Positions 46,459 through 56,463 of a stretch of DNA of 64,000 nt are shown piece after piece (the first letter of the stretch is position 1; each line of letters begins with the position of its first letter). Made by a program: the position numbers and the translations under genes. The notes beneath the pieces were generated by a model that was not told where the DNA came from, made no database searches, and saw only the letters and a list, made by a program, of their open reading frames with translations. This stretch comes from DASRDR01 sp963812945 [NCBI: uncultured Candidatus Rokubacteria bacterium]. GTDB lineage: Bacteria > Methylomirabilota > Methylomirabilia > Rokubacteriales. The stretch covers positions 682,001 through 746,000 of the forward strand of contig CAWEXD010000010.1 of the NCBI GenBank assembly GCA_963812945.1, written 5' to 3'.

Positions 46459-48598
46459 ATGCGCGGGACCAAGCTCCTCTTGCTGGCCGCGCCGACCCTC
46501 GTCGGCGTCTTCCTCCTCCAGTCGTACTTCTGGGTCCCGACCTTCGAGGACCAGGTCCGCGGGGACCCGGGCCGCCTCGAGCGCTTCATCAGCAGCTCCA
46601 TCGGCGACGCCGTGATCCTGAACCCGGCCATCTCGGCGGACTCGGCCTCGAGCGAGGTGAATTCGCTGGTCTTCGAGGGGCTGATCGAGCGGGACCTGGA
46701 CCTGTCCTTCCGGGGTCGCCTGGCGGAGTCCTGGCAGATCCTTGAGGAGGCCTACCTCTACGCGGACGAGACCGAGCGGCTGCCGGACGGGGCGCCGGCC
46801 ACGCCGGCGGCCCTCGTGGCACGGCTCCGGGCCGCCCAGGCCCGCGGCGCGCCCGAGCTCCGGGCCGTCGAGGCGATGACCGTGCTGCCCGCCGAGACCG
46901 CGAGCGTGCAGATCGCGCTCCCGAGCCCGCCCCGGCGGCCGGGCGCCCCCCCGGCGCCGCCTCCGGCGAGCGTCCCCGCCACCGTCCGGCGCCCGCCGCG
47001 GGTCAAGTTCACGCTCGGCGCCGTCGACCAGGATTTCTTCCAGAACCTCGACCGGCTGCTCGGGGGGTACGTGAAGCGACTCGACCTCTCTCCGCTACGT
47101 CGCCGCACCGGACGCCGCGACGGCCCGGGCGGCGGCCGAGGCGCACGTCCAGCCGGCGGAGGAGAACCCCGTCATCGTGTTCCGGCTCCGGCGGGGCGTG
47201 CGCTTCCACGATGGACGCGAGGTCACCGCGAAGGACGTGCGCTTCACCTTCGAGACCATCATGGACCCGCGGAACCTCTCCCCGCGCGTGCCGGACTTCG
47301 AGCCGATCAAGGCGGTTGAGACCCCGGAGTCCCACACGGTCCGGGTGACGTACAAGGAGCTCTTCCAGCCGGGCTTCGAGAGCTGGGGGATGGGGATCCT
47401 GCCCGAGCACCTCTTGAACCGCGCGGCGCTCGCCGCCGAGGCCCGCGCGGTGGGCAAGGACCCCGGCGCCTTCAGCGTGCGGGACTCCGGCTTCAACCGG
47501 CGGCCGATCGGGAGCGGGCCGTTCCGGTTCGCCGCGTGGGACAGCGACGTGTCCATCCGGCTCGTCCGGAACGAGGACTACTGGGAGGGGCCGCCGAACT
47601 TCCGGGAGTACTTCGTGCGGATCCTACCGGACGCGCTCACGTCGGAGCTCGCGTTCTACGCCGGCACGGCCGACGGCTACGGCGCCCAGGCCCACCAGGT
47701 GGCGCGGCTCCAGAACGATTCCCGCTTCCACGTGAACTCGCTGCTGGGCCTCGGGTACAGCTACGTCGGCTACAACCTCCGGCGCCCGCTGTTCCAGGAC
47801 GTGCGGGTGCGGACCGCCCTCGGCATGGCGATCGACATCGACGAGATCATCCGCTACGTCCTCTTCCGCCAGGGCCGGCGGACGACGGGGCCGTATCCTC
47901 AGCAGACCGCGTACTACGACCCGGACGTCAAGCCCCTGCCCTACGATCCGGCCGGCGCCGCGCGGCTGCTCGCCGAGGGCGGCTGGCGGAAGAACGCCGA
48001 CGGGATCCTCGAGAAGGACGGGAAGCCGCTCGCGTTCACGCTCATCACCAATGCGGGGAACGAGGAGCGCCAGGCGATCATGGTGATCGCCCAGAACGCG
48101 TGGCGCCGGCTCGGGGTCAAGGTCGAGATTCTGTCGCTCGAGTGGGCGGTCTTCATCCGGGAGCGCGTGAACAAGCTCGACTTCGACGCGGTCGTGCTCG
48201 GCTGGGCGATGGGACTCGACCCGGACATCTTCCAGATCTTCCACTCGAGCCAGGCCGGCCCCCAGCAGCTCAACTTCGTCGGCTACGCGAACCCCCGGGC
48301 GGACGAGCTCATGATCCGCATCCGCCGCGAGTACGACGAGGCCCGCCAGACCGCCATGGCCCGGGAGCTCCACCGGCTCATCGCCCGGGACCAGCCGTAC
48401 ACGTTCCTCTACGTGCGCCAGGCGCTGTCGCTGCTCGACGGGAAGATCGTCCGCATGGTGCGGCGGCCGGACGGAACCCCCCAGTACCTCCCGTTCGAGC
48501 CGAACCGCCTGGGCCGCATCAATTTCCACTTCGACCAGTGGCTGAAGACGCCCCGGCCGGTCCTCCCCCCCTTCCGGCCCGAGCTGACCACGGGGTAG
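46459..48598 (+). pseudogene. Peptide-type ABC transporter substrate-binding protein, frameshifted
   Basis: The coding sequence starts at ATG 46459 behind AGGAG with a signal or anchor (KLLLLAAPTLVGVFLLQSYFW), then SSIGDAVILNPAISADSASSEVNSLVFEGLIERD. This frame ends as family sequence near VKRLDL. The rest (RYVAAPDAATARAAAEA, VIVFRLRRGVRFHDGREVTAKDV to the end) continues in the +1 frame to 48598. The change lies near 47087, an extra T or a 2-base loss in GACCTCTCTCCG. The full product would be about 710 residues of the SBP_bac_5 (oligopeptide/dipeptide) family, with a long linker inserted after residue 90. The downstream half is fully conserved. A real frameshift or an assembly error cannot be distinguished. 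Confidence 0.8.
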
Positions 48599-48601
48599 CC
48601 G

Positions 48602-49561
48602 GTGCTCCCCTTCCTCGCCCGCGCGTGCTGGCGAAAGGTCTGGACGCTCTTCCTGATCTCGATCGTGTCCTTTCTCGTGATCCATCTCGCGCCCGGCTCG
48701 CCCAGCCAGATCGACCCGATGAACCCGCGCTTCACCAAGGAGCAGCTCGCCCGCTACCAGGCGGCCTTCGACCTCGACAAGCCGCTCCACGTCCAGTACT
48801 GGCTCTTCTACCAGCGACTGTTCACCGGGCAGCTCCGGTCGTTCAAGGACAACCAGCCCGTCTTGCCCAAGATCGTCCAGCGCGCGTGGAACAGCTTCCC
48901 GCTCTTCGTGGTGGGCACCATTCTGGTCTGGTGCTTCGCCTTCCCGCTCGGGATCGCGACCGCCGTCCGCCGTGACTCGTGGTTCGATCGGGCGACGACC
49001 GTGCTCGTCTTCGCGCTGATCTCGATCCCGGGGTTCTATCTCTCCTATCTCGCGATCATCTTCGTCGTCGAGACCTTCCAGGTCGACGTGATCGGGATCC
49101 AGACGTTCGGGCGCGACCCGACCGGGCTCTGGGTCCGGGCCATGGATCGCACCTGGCACCTCGTGCTCCCCTCGCTCCTCGGCGCCACCGCGGGGATCGC
49201 CGTGCTGTCGCGCTACGTGCGCTCGCAGATGCTCGAGGTGATCAGCTCCGACTACGTCCGCACCGCCCGCGCCAAGGGGCTGCCCGAGGACGCGGTGCTC
49301 TACCGGCACGCCCTCCGGAACGGCCTCCTCCCCTTCGTCACGATGCTCGGGCTCCTGATTCCGGCGCTCATCGGGGGAAGCGTCATCTTCGAGACGATCT
49401 TCGCGTGGCCGGGGATCGGCCGGCTCGGCTACGAGGCCATCCTGGCGCGCGATTATCCGGTCGTGATCGCGCTCAACTTCGTCGCGGCGCTCCTCACCGT
49501 CGTGGGCACCCTCCTGTCCGACGTCCTCTACATGATGGTGGATCCGCGGATCCGCCTGTGA
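48602..49561 (+). CDS. Peptide-type ABC transporter permease (DppB-like)
   Basis: A 319-residue inner-membrane permease with about six helices. It has the DppB/OppB-type start (RKVWTLFLISIVSFLVIHLAPGSP) and the conserved cytoplasmic EAA-like loop SSDYVRTARAKGLPEDAVLYRHALRNGLLP. It would form a heterodimer with the DppC-like product next to it. GTG start directly after the binding-protein gene; overlaps the next gene by 4 nt. Which peptide or nickel-type ligand it carries cannot be read. Confidence 0.94.
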   Translation: MLPFLARACWRKVWTLFLISIVSFLVIHLAPGSPSQIDPMNPRFTKEQLARYQAAFDLDKPLHVQYWLFYQRLFTGQLRSFKDNQPVLPKIVQRAWNSFPLFVVGTILVWCFAFPLGIATAVRRDSWFDRATTVLVFALISIPGFYLSYLAIIFVVETFQVDVIGIQTFGRDPTGLWVRAMDRTWHLVLPSLLGATAGIAVLSRYVRSQMLEVISSDYVRTARAKGLPEDAVLYRHALRNGLLPFVTMLGLLIPALIGGSVIFETIFAWPGIGRLGYEAILARDYPVVIALNFVAALLTVVGTLLSDVLYMMVDPRIRL

Positions 49562-50517
49562 GCCCCGGCGCGCGCGGCGAGTCGCCGGGACGCCTGGCCT
49601 GGCGGGGCTTTCGCCGGAACGGCCCGGCGGTGGTGGGCCTGGGGATCGTTCTCGCCTTCTTCCTGATCGCCCTGGTCGGGGTCGCCCTGACGAAGGGGGC
49701 GCGGCCCGTGCTGGATCCCCGCGAGGTGCGCCTGCCCGACCGGCTCCAGGGGCCCTTCGCGCGGCCGAACAAGGAGTCGGTGCCCGCGGCCAGCTGGCCG
49801 CGGCTCGGCGTCTACCCCTTCGGCACCGACGAGCTGGGGCGGGACGTCTTCGCGCGGATGCTCGAGGGCGCCTTCGTGTCGCTCTCGGTGGGGTTCGTCG
49901 CCGTCGGCCTCGCGGTGGCGATCGGGATCGTCGTGGGGGGGGTCGCCGGGTACTACGGGCCGGTCCGCCTCCGGGTGGGGCCGCTCAGGCTCCTGACCGT
50001 CGACACGATCGTGACGGGCCTCATCGACGTCATGCTGTCGTTCCCGGCGTTCTTCCTGATCCTGACGGTCGTGGCGATCCTCAAGCCGTCGATCTGGAAC
50101 ATCATGGTCGTGATCGGGCTCACGAGCTGGGAGGGCACGGCCCGGTTCGTCCGCGCGGAGATCCTGTCGCTGCGGGAGCAGGAGTTCATTCACGCCTCCC
50201 AGGCGTCGGGGGCGCGGGGCAGCCGGATCATCGCCCGGCACCTCGTCCCGAACGCCCTCGGGCCCGTCCTCGTGTCGGCGACGCTCGGCGTCGCGGGCGC
50301 GATCCTGACGGAGTCGAGCCTGTCGTTCCTCGGCTTCGGGGTGCCGCCGCCCGACGCGACCTGGGGCAACGTCCTTGCCGACGGCAAGCGTTTCATCTTC
50401 GACGCCCCGTGGCTGACGCTCATCCCCGGGACGGCCATCCTCGTCGTCGTCCTCGCGTTCAACCTCTTCGGCGAGGGGCTGCGCGAGGCCTTCAACCCCC
50501 GGCTCCGCGAGCGCTGA
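49558..50517 (+). CDS. Peptide-type ABC transporter permease (DppC-like)
   Basis: A 319-residue permease with the DppC N-terminal TM segment (GPAVVGLGIVLAFFLIALVGVALT), PFGTDELGRDVFARMLEG, and the EAA-like loop QEFIHASQASGARGSRIIARHLVPNALGP. Final motif TLIPGTAILVVVLAFNLFGEGLREAF is family typical. There is a large periplasmic insert (about 40-85) before GTDELGRD. No ATP-binding subunit gene follows; a tRNA and lipA come next. Confidence 0.94.
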   Translation: MSPGARGESPGRLAWRGFRRNGPAVVGLGIVLAFFLIALVGVALTKGARPVLDPREVRLPDRLQGPFARPNKESVPAASWPRLGVYPFGTDELGRDVFARMLEGAFVSLSVGFVAVGLAVAIGIVVGGVAGYYGPVRLRVGPLRLLTVDTIVTGLIDVMLSFPAFFLILTVVAILKPSIWNIMVVIGLTSWEGTARFVRAEILSLREQEFIHASQASGARGSRIIARHLVPNALGPVLVSATLGVAGAILTESSLSFLGFGVPPPDATWGNVLADGKRFIFDAPWLTLIPGTAILVVVLAFNLFGEGLREAFNPRLRER

Positions 50518-50533
50518 CCGGGGTGCCGCGATC

Positions 50534-50563
50534 TTGACAACGCGCGAGACCGGGCGGCAAGAT
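50534..50563 (+). promoter_or_regulatory. Probable promoter of tRNA-Leu(GAG)
   Basis: TTGACA (50534-50539) with CAAGAT (50558-50563) 18 bp downstream; the tRNA starts 10 bp after it. The -10 is weak (3 of 6). Confidence 0.45.
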
Positions 50564-50572
50564 ACGCCCTAC

Positions 50573-50657
<85 letters not shown>

Positions 50658-50738
50658 CCCTCTCCCCTTCTGGGGACGGCGGGGCTCCGAACCGGAGCCC
50701 CGTCGTGGTTTCGGGGATGGGCCGGGTCCGAGGCGCTG

Positions 50739-50747
50739 TGGCATAAT
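50739..50747 (+). promoter_or_regulatory. lipA promoter with extended -10
   Basis: TG-G-CATAAT: CATAAT (50742-50747) with a TGG extension and no -35 match, about 28 nt before the lipA ATG. It may also drive the overlapping nuo cluster 2. Confidence 0.5.
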
Positions 50748-50774
50748 GACCACCGGTACGAGCACTTCCCGCGA

Positions 50775-51761
50775 ATGATGCTGACGCTTCCCGTCATCCA
50801 GCCCGACGCACCACGGGAGCCCCAGGCGCGCAAGCCGGCCTGGCTCAAGGTCCGTGCGCCCGGCGGCCCCAACTACATGCGCCTGCAGGCCCTCATGCGC
50901 GAGCGGAAGCTCCACACCGTCTGCGAGGAGGCGCGCTGCCCGAACATCGGCGAGTGCTGGGAGGAGCGGACGGCGACCTTCATGATCCTGGGCGACGTCT
51001 GCACTCGCCGCTGCGGGTTCTGCGCGGTCGCGCACGGGCGGCCCGAGTGGGAGGACTGGGGGGAGCCGGACCGGGTCGGGCGCACGGTCGCCGAGATGGG
51101 GCTCGCCCACGTGGTGGTGACGAGCGTCAACCGCGACGACCTCGCCGACGGCGGGTCCGAGATTTTCGCGCGCACGATCACCGCGATCCGGCGCGAGGCG
51201 CCGGGCTGCCGCGTGGAGGTCCTGATCCCGGACTTCCAGGGCTCGGCGGCCGCGCTCGACACCGTGCTCCGCGCCCGGCCCGACGTCCTGAACCACAACA
51301 TCGAGACGGTGCCGCGCCTCTACCGCGAGGTGCGGCCGGGCTCGCGCTACGAGCGAAGCCTGGAGCTCTTCGGCCGGGCCCGCCGCCACGAGACGGCGCC
51401 CGTCGTCAAGTCGGGCATGATGCTCGGCCTGGGCGAGTCGCTGGAGGAGGTGCGCGCCACGATGGCCGACCTCCACGCGGCCGGCGTCGAGCTCCTGACC
51501 CTCGGCCAGTACCTCCGGCCCTCGCCTCGGCACCTGCCCGTGGTGCGCTACGCCCCGCCCGAGGAGTTCGCGGCGCTCGGCGCCGAGGGCCGGGCGCTCG
51601 GGTTCCGCCATGTCGAGGCGGGGCCCCTGGTGCGCTCCTCGTACCACGCCAAGCGCCAGGTCGAGCACGCCGCCGCCGCCGCCCCCGCCGCCCCCGCCGG
51701 GCCTGCTGCCGGGCCTGCTGCCGGGCCTGCTGCCGGGCCTGCTGCCGGGCCTGCTGATTGA
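50775..51761 (+). CDS. lipA: Lipoyl synthase
   Basis: A 328-residue radical-SAM enzyme that inserts two sulfurs into octanoyl groups on E2 proteins. The auxiliary cluster motif [13 protein letters not shown] and the radical-[13 protein letters not shown] (CxxxCxxC) are present, as is NRDDLADGG. The C-terminal about 25 residues are an odd tail of repeated PAAG units encoded by a 12-bp minisatellite. Its stop overlaps the ATG of nuoA of cluster 2. Lipoyl groups are needed by the pyruvate dehydrogenase encoded about 9 kb downstream. Confidence 0.97.
   Translation: MMLTLPVIQPDAPREPQARKPAWLKVRAPGGPNYMRLQALMRERKLHTVCEEARCPNIGECWEERTATFMILGDVCTRRCGFCAVAHGRPEWEDWGEPDRVGRTVAEMGLAHVVVTSVNRDDLADGGSEIFARTITAIRREAPGCRVEVLIPDFQGSAAALDTVLRARPDVLNHNIETVPRLYREVRPGSRYERSLELFGRARRHETAPVVKSGMMLGLGESLEEVRATMADLHAAGVELLTLGQYLRPSPRHLPVVRYAPPEEFAALGAEGRALGFRHVEAGPLVRSSYHAKRQVEHAAAAAPAAPAGPAAGPAAGPAAGPAAGPAD
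51697..51756. repeat. 12-bp tandem repeat in the lipA tail
   Basis: Five perfect copies of CCGGGCCTGCTG lie end to end, encoding a repetitive (PAAG)n lipA C-terminus. They end 5 bp before the nuoA start. The copies are identical, which suggests recent expansion and a site prone to length change. Confidence 0.93.
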
Positions 51762-52111
51762 TGCAGTACGTCCCGATCCTGATGGTCTTCGCCATCTCGC
51801 TCGGGGTGGCGTGTCTGCTCGCGTACCTCCCCGCCCTGCTGGGCCCGCGGCGGGCGACCCCGATCAAGCTCGAGACGTTCGAGTGCGGCAAGGACGTTCT
51901 CGCGCGCCCGGAGGGACGGTTCGCGATCAAGTTCTCGACGACCGCCATCTTCTTCATCATCTTCGACATCGAACTGATGTTCGTGTTCCCCTGGACCGTC
52001 GTGTACCGGAGCCTCGGCCTCTACGGGTTCCTCACGATGGTCGTGTATCTGGGGATCCTGATGCTCGGGCTGTACTACGTGTGGCGCAAGGGAGGGCTCG
52101 AGTGGGAGTAG
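51761..52111 (+). CDS. nuoA: NADH-quinone oxidoreductase subunit A (cluster 2)
   Basis: A 116-residue three-helix subunit, with the conserved loop [45 protein letters not shown]. The ATG at 51761 shares its A with the lipA stop codon (TGATG); TTG 51758 is an alternative. As in cluster 1, its last 10 nt overlap nuoB, which starts from a GTG. It opens cluster 2, which carries A-K but not L, M or N. Confidence 0.95.
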   Translation: MQYVPILMVFAISLGVACLLAYLPALLGPRRATPIKLETFECGKDVLARPEGRFAIKFSTTAIFFIIFDIELMFVFPWTVVYRSLGLYGFLTMVVYLGILMLGLYYVWRKGGLEWE

Positions 52112-52560
52112 CCGACTTCTTCACGACGAAGCTCGACGCGGCGCTCGGCTGGGCCCGGAAGTACTCCATCTTCCAGTACCCGTTCGTCACGGCGTGCTGC
52201 GGCATGGAGTACATGGCGACCGCGTGCTCCCACTACGACGTCGACCGCTTCGGGGCCGGGCTGCCGCGCTTCTCGCCGCGCCAGGCCGACGTGCTCTTCG
52301 TCGTGGGCACGATCAGCCACAAGATGGCCCCGGTCCTCCGCCGCGTCTACGACCAGATGACCGAGCCGAAGTGGGTGGTCGCCTTCGGCGTCTGCACCTG
52401 CACGGGCGGGTTCTACGACAACTACGCGACGGTCCAGGGCATCGACACGATCCTGCCGGTGGACGTGTACATCCCGGGCTGCCCGCCCCGGCCCGAGAGC
52501 GTGCTCGACGGCCTGATGAAGCTCCAGGACAAGATCGCCGTGGGGCGGCAGCGGTACTGA
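52102..52560 (+). CDS. nuoB: NADH-quinone oxidoreductase subunit B (cluster 2)
   Basis: A 152-residue subunit lacking the long N-terminal extension of the cluster 1 copy. Cluster N2 ligands: [10 protein letters not shown] (tandem Cys), [14 protein letters not shown] and IPGCPPRPE. The CTCTGG pattern differs from CANSGG in cluster 1, again showing distinct lineages. GTG start overlapping nuoA by 10 nt. Confidence 0.96.
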   Translation: MGVADFFTTKLDAALGWARKYSIFQYPFVTACCGMEYMATACSHYDVDRFGAGLPRFSPRQADVLFVVGTISHKMAPVLRRVYDQMTEPKWVVAFGVCTCTGGFYDNYATVQGIDTILPVDVYIPGCPPRPESVLDGLMKLQDKIAVGRQRY

Positions 52561-52585
52561 GACCGGGCGCCCGCGCCTCTCTCCC

Positions 52586-53083
52586 ATGGACGGCACGGAG
52601 ATCCTCGCGCGGCTGGCCGAGCGCTTCGGCGCGGCCGTCCTCCTGTCCCACGCCGAGCACGGGGACCACACCCTCGTGGTGGAGCGGACGGCGCTGCCCG
52701 AGGTGCTCCGCTTCTGCCGGGACGACGCGGCGCTCCGGTTCGACATGCTGATGGACCTCAGCGCCGTGGACTACCTCGCCTACCCCGGCCGGGAGGACGC
52801 GCCGCGCTTCGAGATCGTCTACCACCTCTATTCGGTTCCGCACAACCACCGGCTCCGGGTGAAGGCCGGCGTGGACGAGGACGACCCGGTCGTCCCGTCG
52901 GCGGTGCCGCTCTGGCCGATCGCGAACTGGTTCGAGCGCGAGGTGTGGGACATGTTCGGCCTCCGGTTCACCGGCCATCCCGACCTCCGCCGCCTCCTGC
53001 TCTACGAGGGGTTCGAGGGGCACCCCCTCCGGAAGGACTACCCGGTCAACCGCCGGCAGCCCCTCATCGGCCCCAGGAACTGA
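52586..53083 (+). CDS. nuoC: NADH-quinone oxidoreductase subunit C (cluster 2)
   Basis: A 165-residue subunit. Family blocks LMDLSAVDYLAYPGREDAPRFEIVYHLYS and [47 protein letters not shown] are evident. Unfused to NuoD. It is followed by the second nuo-junction repeat and nuoD. Confidence 0.96.
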   Translation: MDGTEILARLAERFGAAVLLSHAEHGDHTLVVERTALPEVLRFCRDDAALRFDMLMDLSAVDYLAYPGREDAPRFEIVYHLYSVPHNHRLRVKAGVDEDDPVVPSAVPLWPIANWFEREVWDMFGLRFTGHPDLRRLLLYEGFEGHPLRKDYPVNRRQPLIGPRN

Positions 53084-53103
53084 GCCCGGGACGCCCATGA
53101 CCC

Positions 53104-53131
53104 CCCACAGGCCGAAGGCCGTCCGATCAGT
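53104..53131. repeat. nuo-junction repeat, copy 2 (nuoC/nuoD)
   Basis: The core ACAGGCCGAAGGCCGTCC (53107-53124), then GATCAGTTC, matches copy 1 exactly through the core and near-exactly after it. The tail block is degenerate (AGGGCGGCCGGGTGAGC). The nuoD GTG (53156) follows. Confidence 0.8.
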
Positions 53132-53155
53132 TCAGCGCCCAGCGAGGGCGGCCGG

Positions 53156-54565
53156 GTGAGCACGCCCTCCGAGACCGCCAGCGCGACTCCGCCCCCCGCC
53201 ACGCGCACCCAGGACTTCTTCCTCGGGGAGGGCGTCCCGGAGGGCGGGACCGAGAACCTCCTCGTCAACCTGGGCCCCTCGCACCCGGCGATGCACGGCA
53301 TCGTCCGCATCGTGACGGAGCTGGACGGCGAGCAGGTGGTGAAGACCGACGTCGAGATCGGGTACCTCCACCGCGCGTTCGAGAAGGAGTGCGAGATCGG
53401 GCCCTACAACGCGGCGATGCCGTACACGGACCGTCTGAACTACGTCTCGCCCCTCATCAACAACTTCGGCTTCTGCGGGGCGGTCGAGAAGCTCCTGGGG
53501 ATCACGCCCACCGAGCGCTGCCAGTACATCCGCGTGATCATGAGCGAGATCTCGCGGATCTGCGACCACCTCACGTGCGTCGGCGCCTCGGCGATGGAGC
53601 TGGGCGCGTTCACCGTGTTCCTCTACATGATCAAGGCGCGCGAGTTCCTCTGGGAGCTCGTGGAGCTCGTGACCGGGGCGCGGCTCACCATCTCGTACGG
53701 CCGCGTCGGCGGCCTCAAGGCGGACCTGCCCCCCGACTTCGAGGCGCGCGTCCGCCACGCGTTCGCCGAGACGCGAACGGTCCTCGCGGAGTCCCACCAG
53801 CTGCTCACGACCAACCGGATCTTCGTCGACCGGATGCAGGGCGTCGGCGTGCTCTCCGGGGACGAGGCGATCGCGTACTCGGTCACGGGGCCGCTGCTCC
53901 GCGCCTCGGGGGTGCCCTTCGACGTCCGGCGCGCGACGCCCTACTGGGTCTACGACCGGCTCGACTTCGAGATCCCGGTCGGCGACGGGGGCGACAACTA
54001 CGACCGCTACCTGGTCCGCATGGCCGAGATGGAGCAGTCGATGCGGATCACCGAGCAGGCGCTGGCCGCGCTCCCCGGCGGGCCGGTCAACGTCGACCAC
54101 GAGGGGCGCCCGTTCGTCCCGCCGGCCGAGTACGTGGACCGCGGCAAGCTCGGCAAGACCGCGGGCCTCCTGATCACGGACATCCGGCTCTCGCCGAACC
54201 TGGCCGGGCAGGAGCGCCGGCACCACGTGGCGCTGAACGCCCCCGACAAGCGCGCCGTGCTCCCGCCCAAGGAGACGACGTACGGCTCGATCGAGGGCCT
54301 GATGAACCACTTCATGCTGATCATGGACGGCTACGGCATCCGCCCGCCCCGGGGCGAGGCGTACTTCCCCGTCGAGGGGGCGAACGGCGAGCTCGGCTTC
54401 TACGTCGTCTCCGACGGCACCGACCGGCCGTACCGGGTGCGCTGCCGGCCGCCGTGCCTCCCGCCCATGGCCGCGCTCCCTCGCATGCTCGAGGGGGGCA
54501 TGGTCGCCGACATCGTGCCCACGTTCGGCTCGGTCAACATGATCGGCGGGGAGATGGACCGGTGA
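53156..54565 (+). CDS. nuoD: NADH-quinone oxidoreductase subunit D (cluster 2)
   Basis: A 469-residue 49-kDa subunit, long because of an N-terminal extension and internal insertions (for example, QERRHHVALNAPDKRAVLPPKE). Quinone-site motifs LGPSHPAMHGIVR and GYLHRAFEKECE are present. The end, ADIVPTFGSVNMIGGEMDR, is typical. GTG start close behind the second repeat; the third repeat follows its stop by 2 nt. Confidence 0.97.
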   Translation: MSTPSETASATPPPATRTQDFFLGEGVPEGGTENLLVNLGPSHPAMHGIVRIVTELDGEQVVKTDVEIGYLHRAFEKECEIGPYNAAMPYTDRLNYVSPLINNFGFCGAVEKLLGITPTERCQYIRVIMSEISRICDHLTCVGASAMELGAFTVFLYMIKAREFLWELVELVTGARLTISYGRVGGLKADLPPDFEARVRHAFAETRTVLAESHQLLTTNRIFVDRMQGVGVLSGDEAIAYSVTGPLLRASGVPFDVRRATPYWVYDRLDFEIPVGDGGDNYDRYLVRMAEMEQSMRITEQALAALPGGPVNVDHEGRPFVPPAEYVDRGKLGKTAGLLITDIRLSPNLAGQERRHHVALNAPDKRAVLPPKETTYGSIEGLMNHFMLIMDGYGIRPPRGEAYFPVEGANGELGFYVVSDGTDRPYRVRCRPPCLPPMAALPRMLEGGMVADIVPTFGSVNMIGGEMDR

Positions 54566-54567
54566 GC

Positions 54568-54668
54568 CAACAGGCCGCCACAGGCCGCCACAGGCCGAAG
54601 GCCGTCCGGTCAGACCCGTCCGACAAGACCCGTCTGATCAACTCGTGCAAAGCGCGGGTAGCCCAGTG
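54568..54668. repeat. nuo-junction repeat, copy 3 (nuoD/nuoE), expanded
   Basis: Three 10-bp units (CAACAGGCCG, CCACAGGCCG, CCACAGGCCG) begin the copy, then the core ACAGGCCGAAGGCCGTCC (54589-54606). Three 14-bp units follow (CGTCCGGTCAGACC, CGTCCGACAAGACC, CGTCTGATCAACTC). It ends with the same tail as copy 1, GGGTAGCCCAGTGAGC. The ATG of nuoE follows at 54672. The internal tandem units look like local amplification. Confidence 0.8.
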
Positions 54669-54671
54669 AGC

Positions 54672-55168
54672 ATGCCGGCGCCGTCGGCCCCTGCCGCCGG
54701 GCCGGTGCGCTTCTCGGAGGCGCAGCTCGCCGAGGTGCGCCGGCTGCAGGCGCTCTACCCGGTGCCGCGGGCGGCGCTCCTGCCCGTGCTGCGCCTGGCC
54801 CAGGAGACCTTCGGGCACGTCTCGCCCGCGGTCGAAGTCTACGTGGCCGGCCTCTTCGACCTCTCGCCCGCGCACGTCCACGAGGTGGTGACCTTCTACA
54901 CCCTGTTCTACCAGCGGCCGGTCGGCCGGCACGTCCTCGCGGTCTGCCACAACCTCTCGTGCACGCTCGCCGGGGCGGAGGACGTGCTCGCCCACCTGAA
55001 GACCCGGCTCGGGATCGAACCCGGCGAGACGACGCCCGACGGGCGCGTCACGCTCCTCCGGGTGGAGTGTCTCTGCGCGTGCGAGGTCGCCCCGATGATG
55101 CAGGTGGACGACGAGTACGTGGGTCCGCTCGACCGGGCGACGGTCGACCGCGTGCTGGCCGAGCTCCC

Positions 55169-55172
<4 letters not shown>
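54672..55172 (+). CDS. nuoE: NADH-quinone oxidoreductase subunit E
   Basis: A 166-residue 24-kDa-type subunit with a [2Fe-2S] cluster N1a: CHNLSCTLAG and CLCACEVAPMMQVDDEYVG give the four ligands. Start ATG 54672; GTG 54666 inside the repeat tail is an alternative. With NuoF and NuoG it forms the NADH-dehydrogenase module, present only in cluster 2. The stop overlaps nuoF. Confidence 0.96.
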
Positions 55173-56458
<1,286 letters not shown>

Positions 56459-56463
56459 GCGCG

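Noticed and set aside
51697-51756. CRISPR-like array in lipA
   Set aside because: Perfect 12-bp units without spacers, in frame inside a gene; a coding minisatellite.
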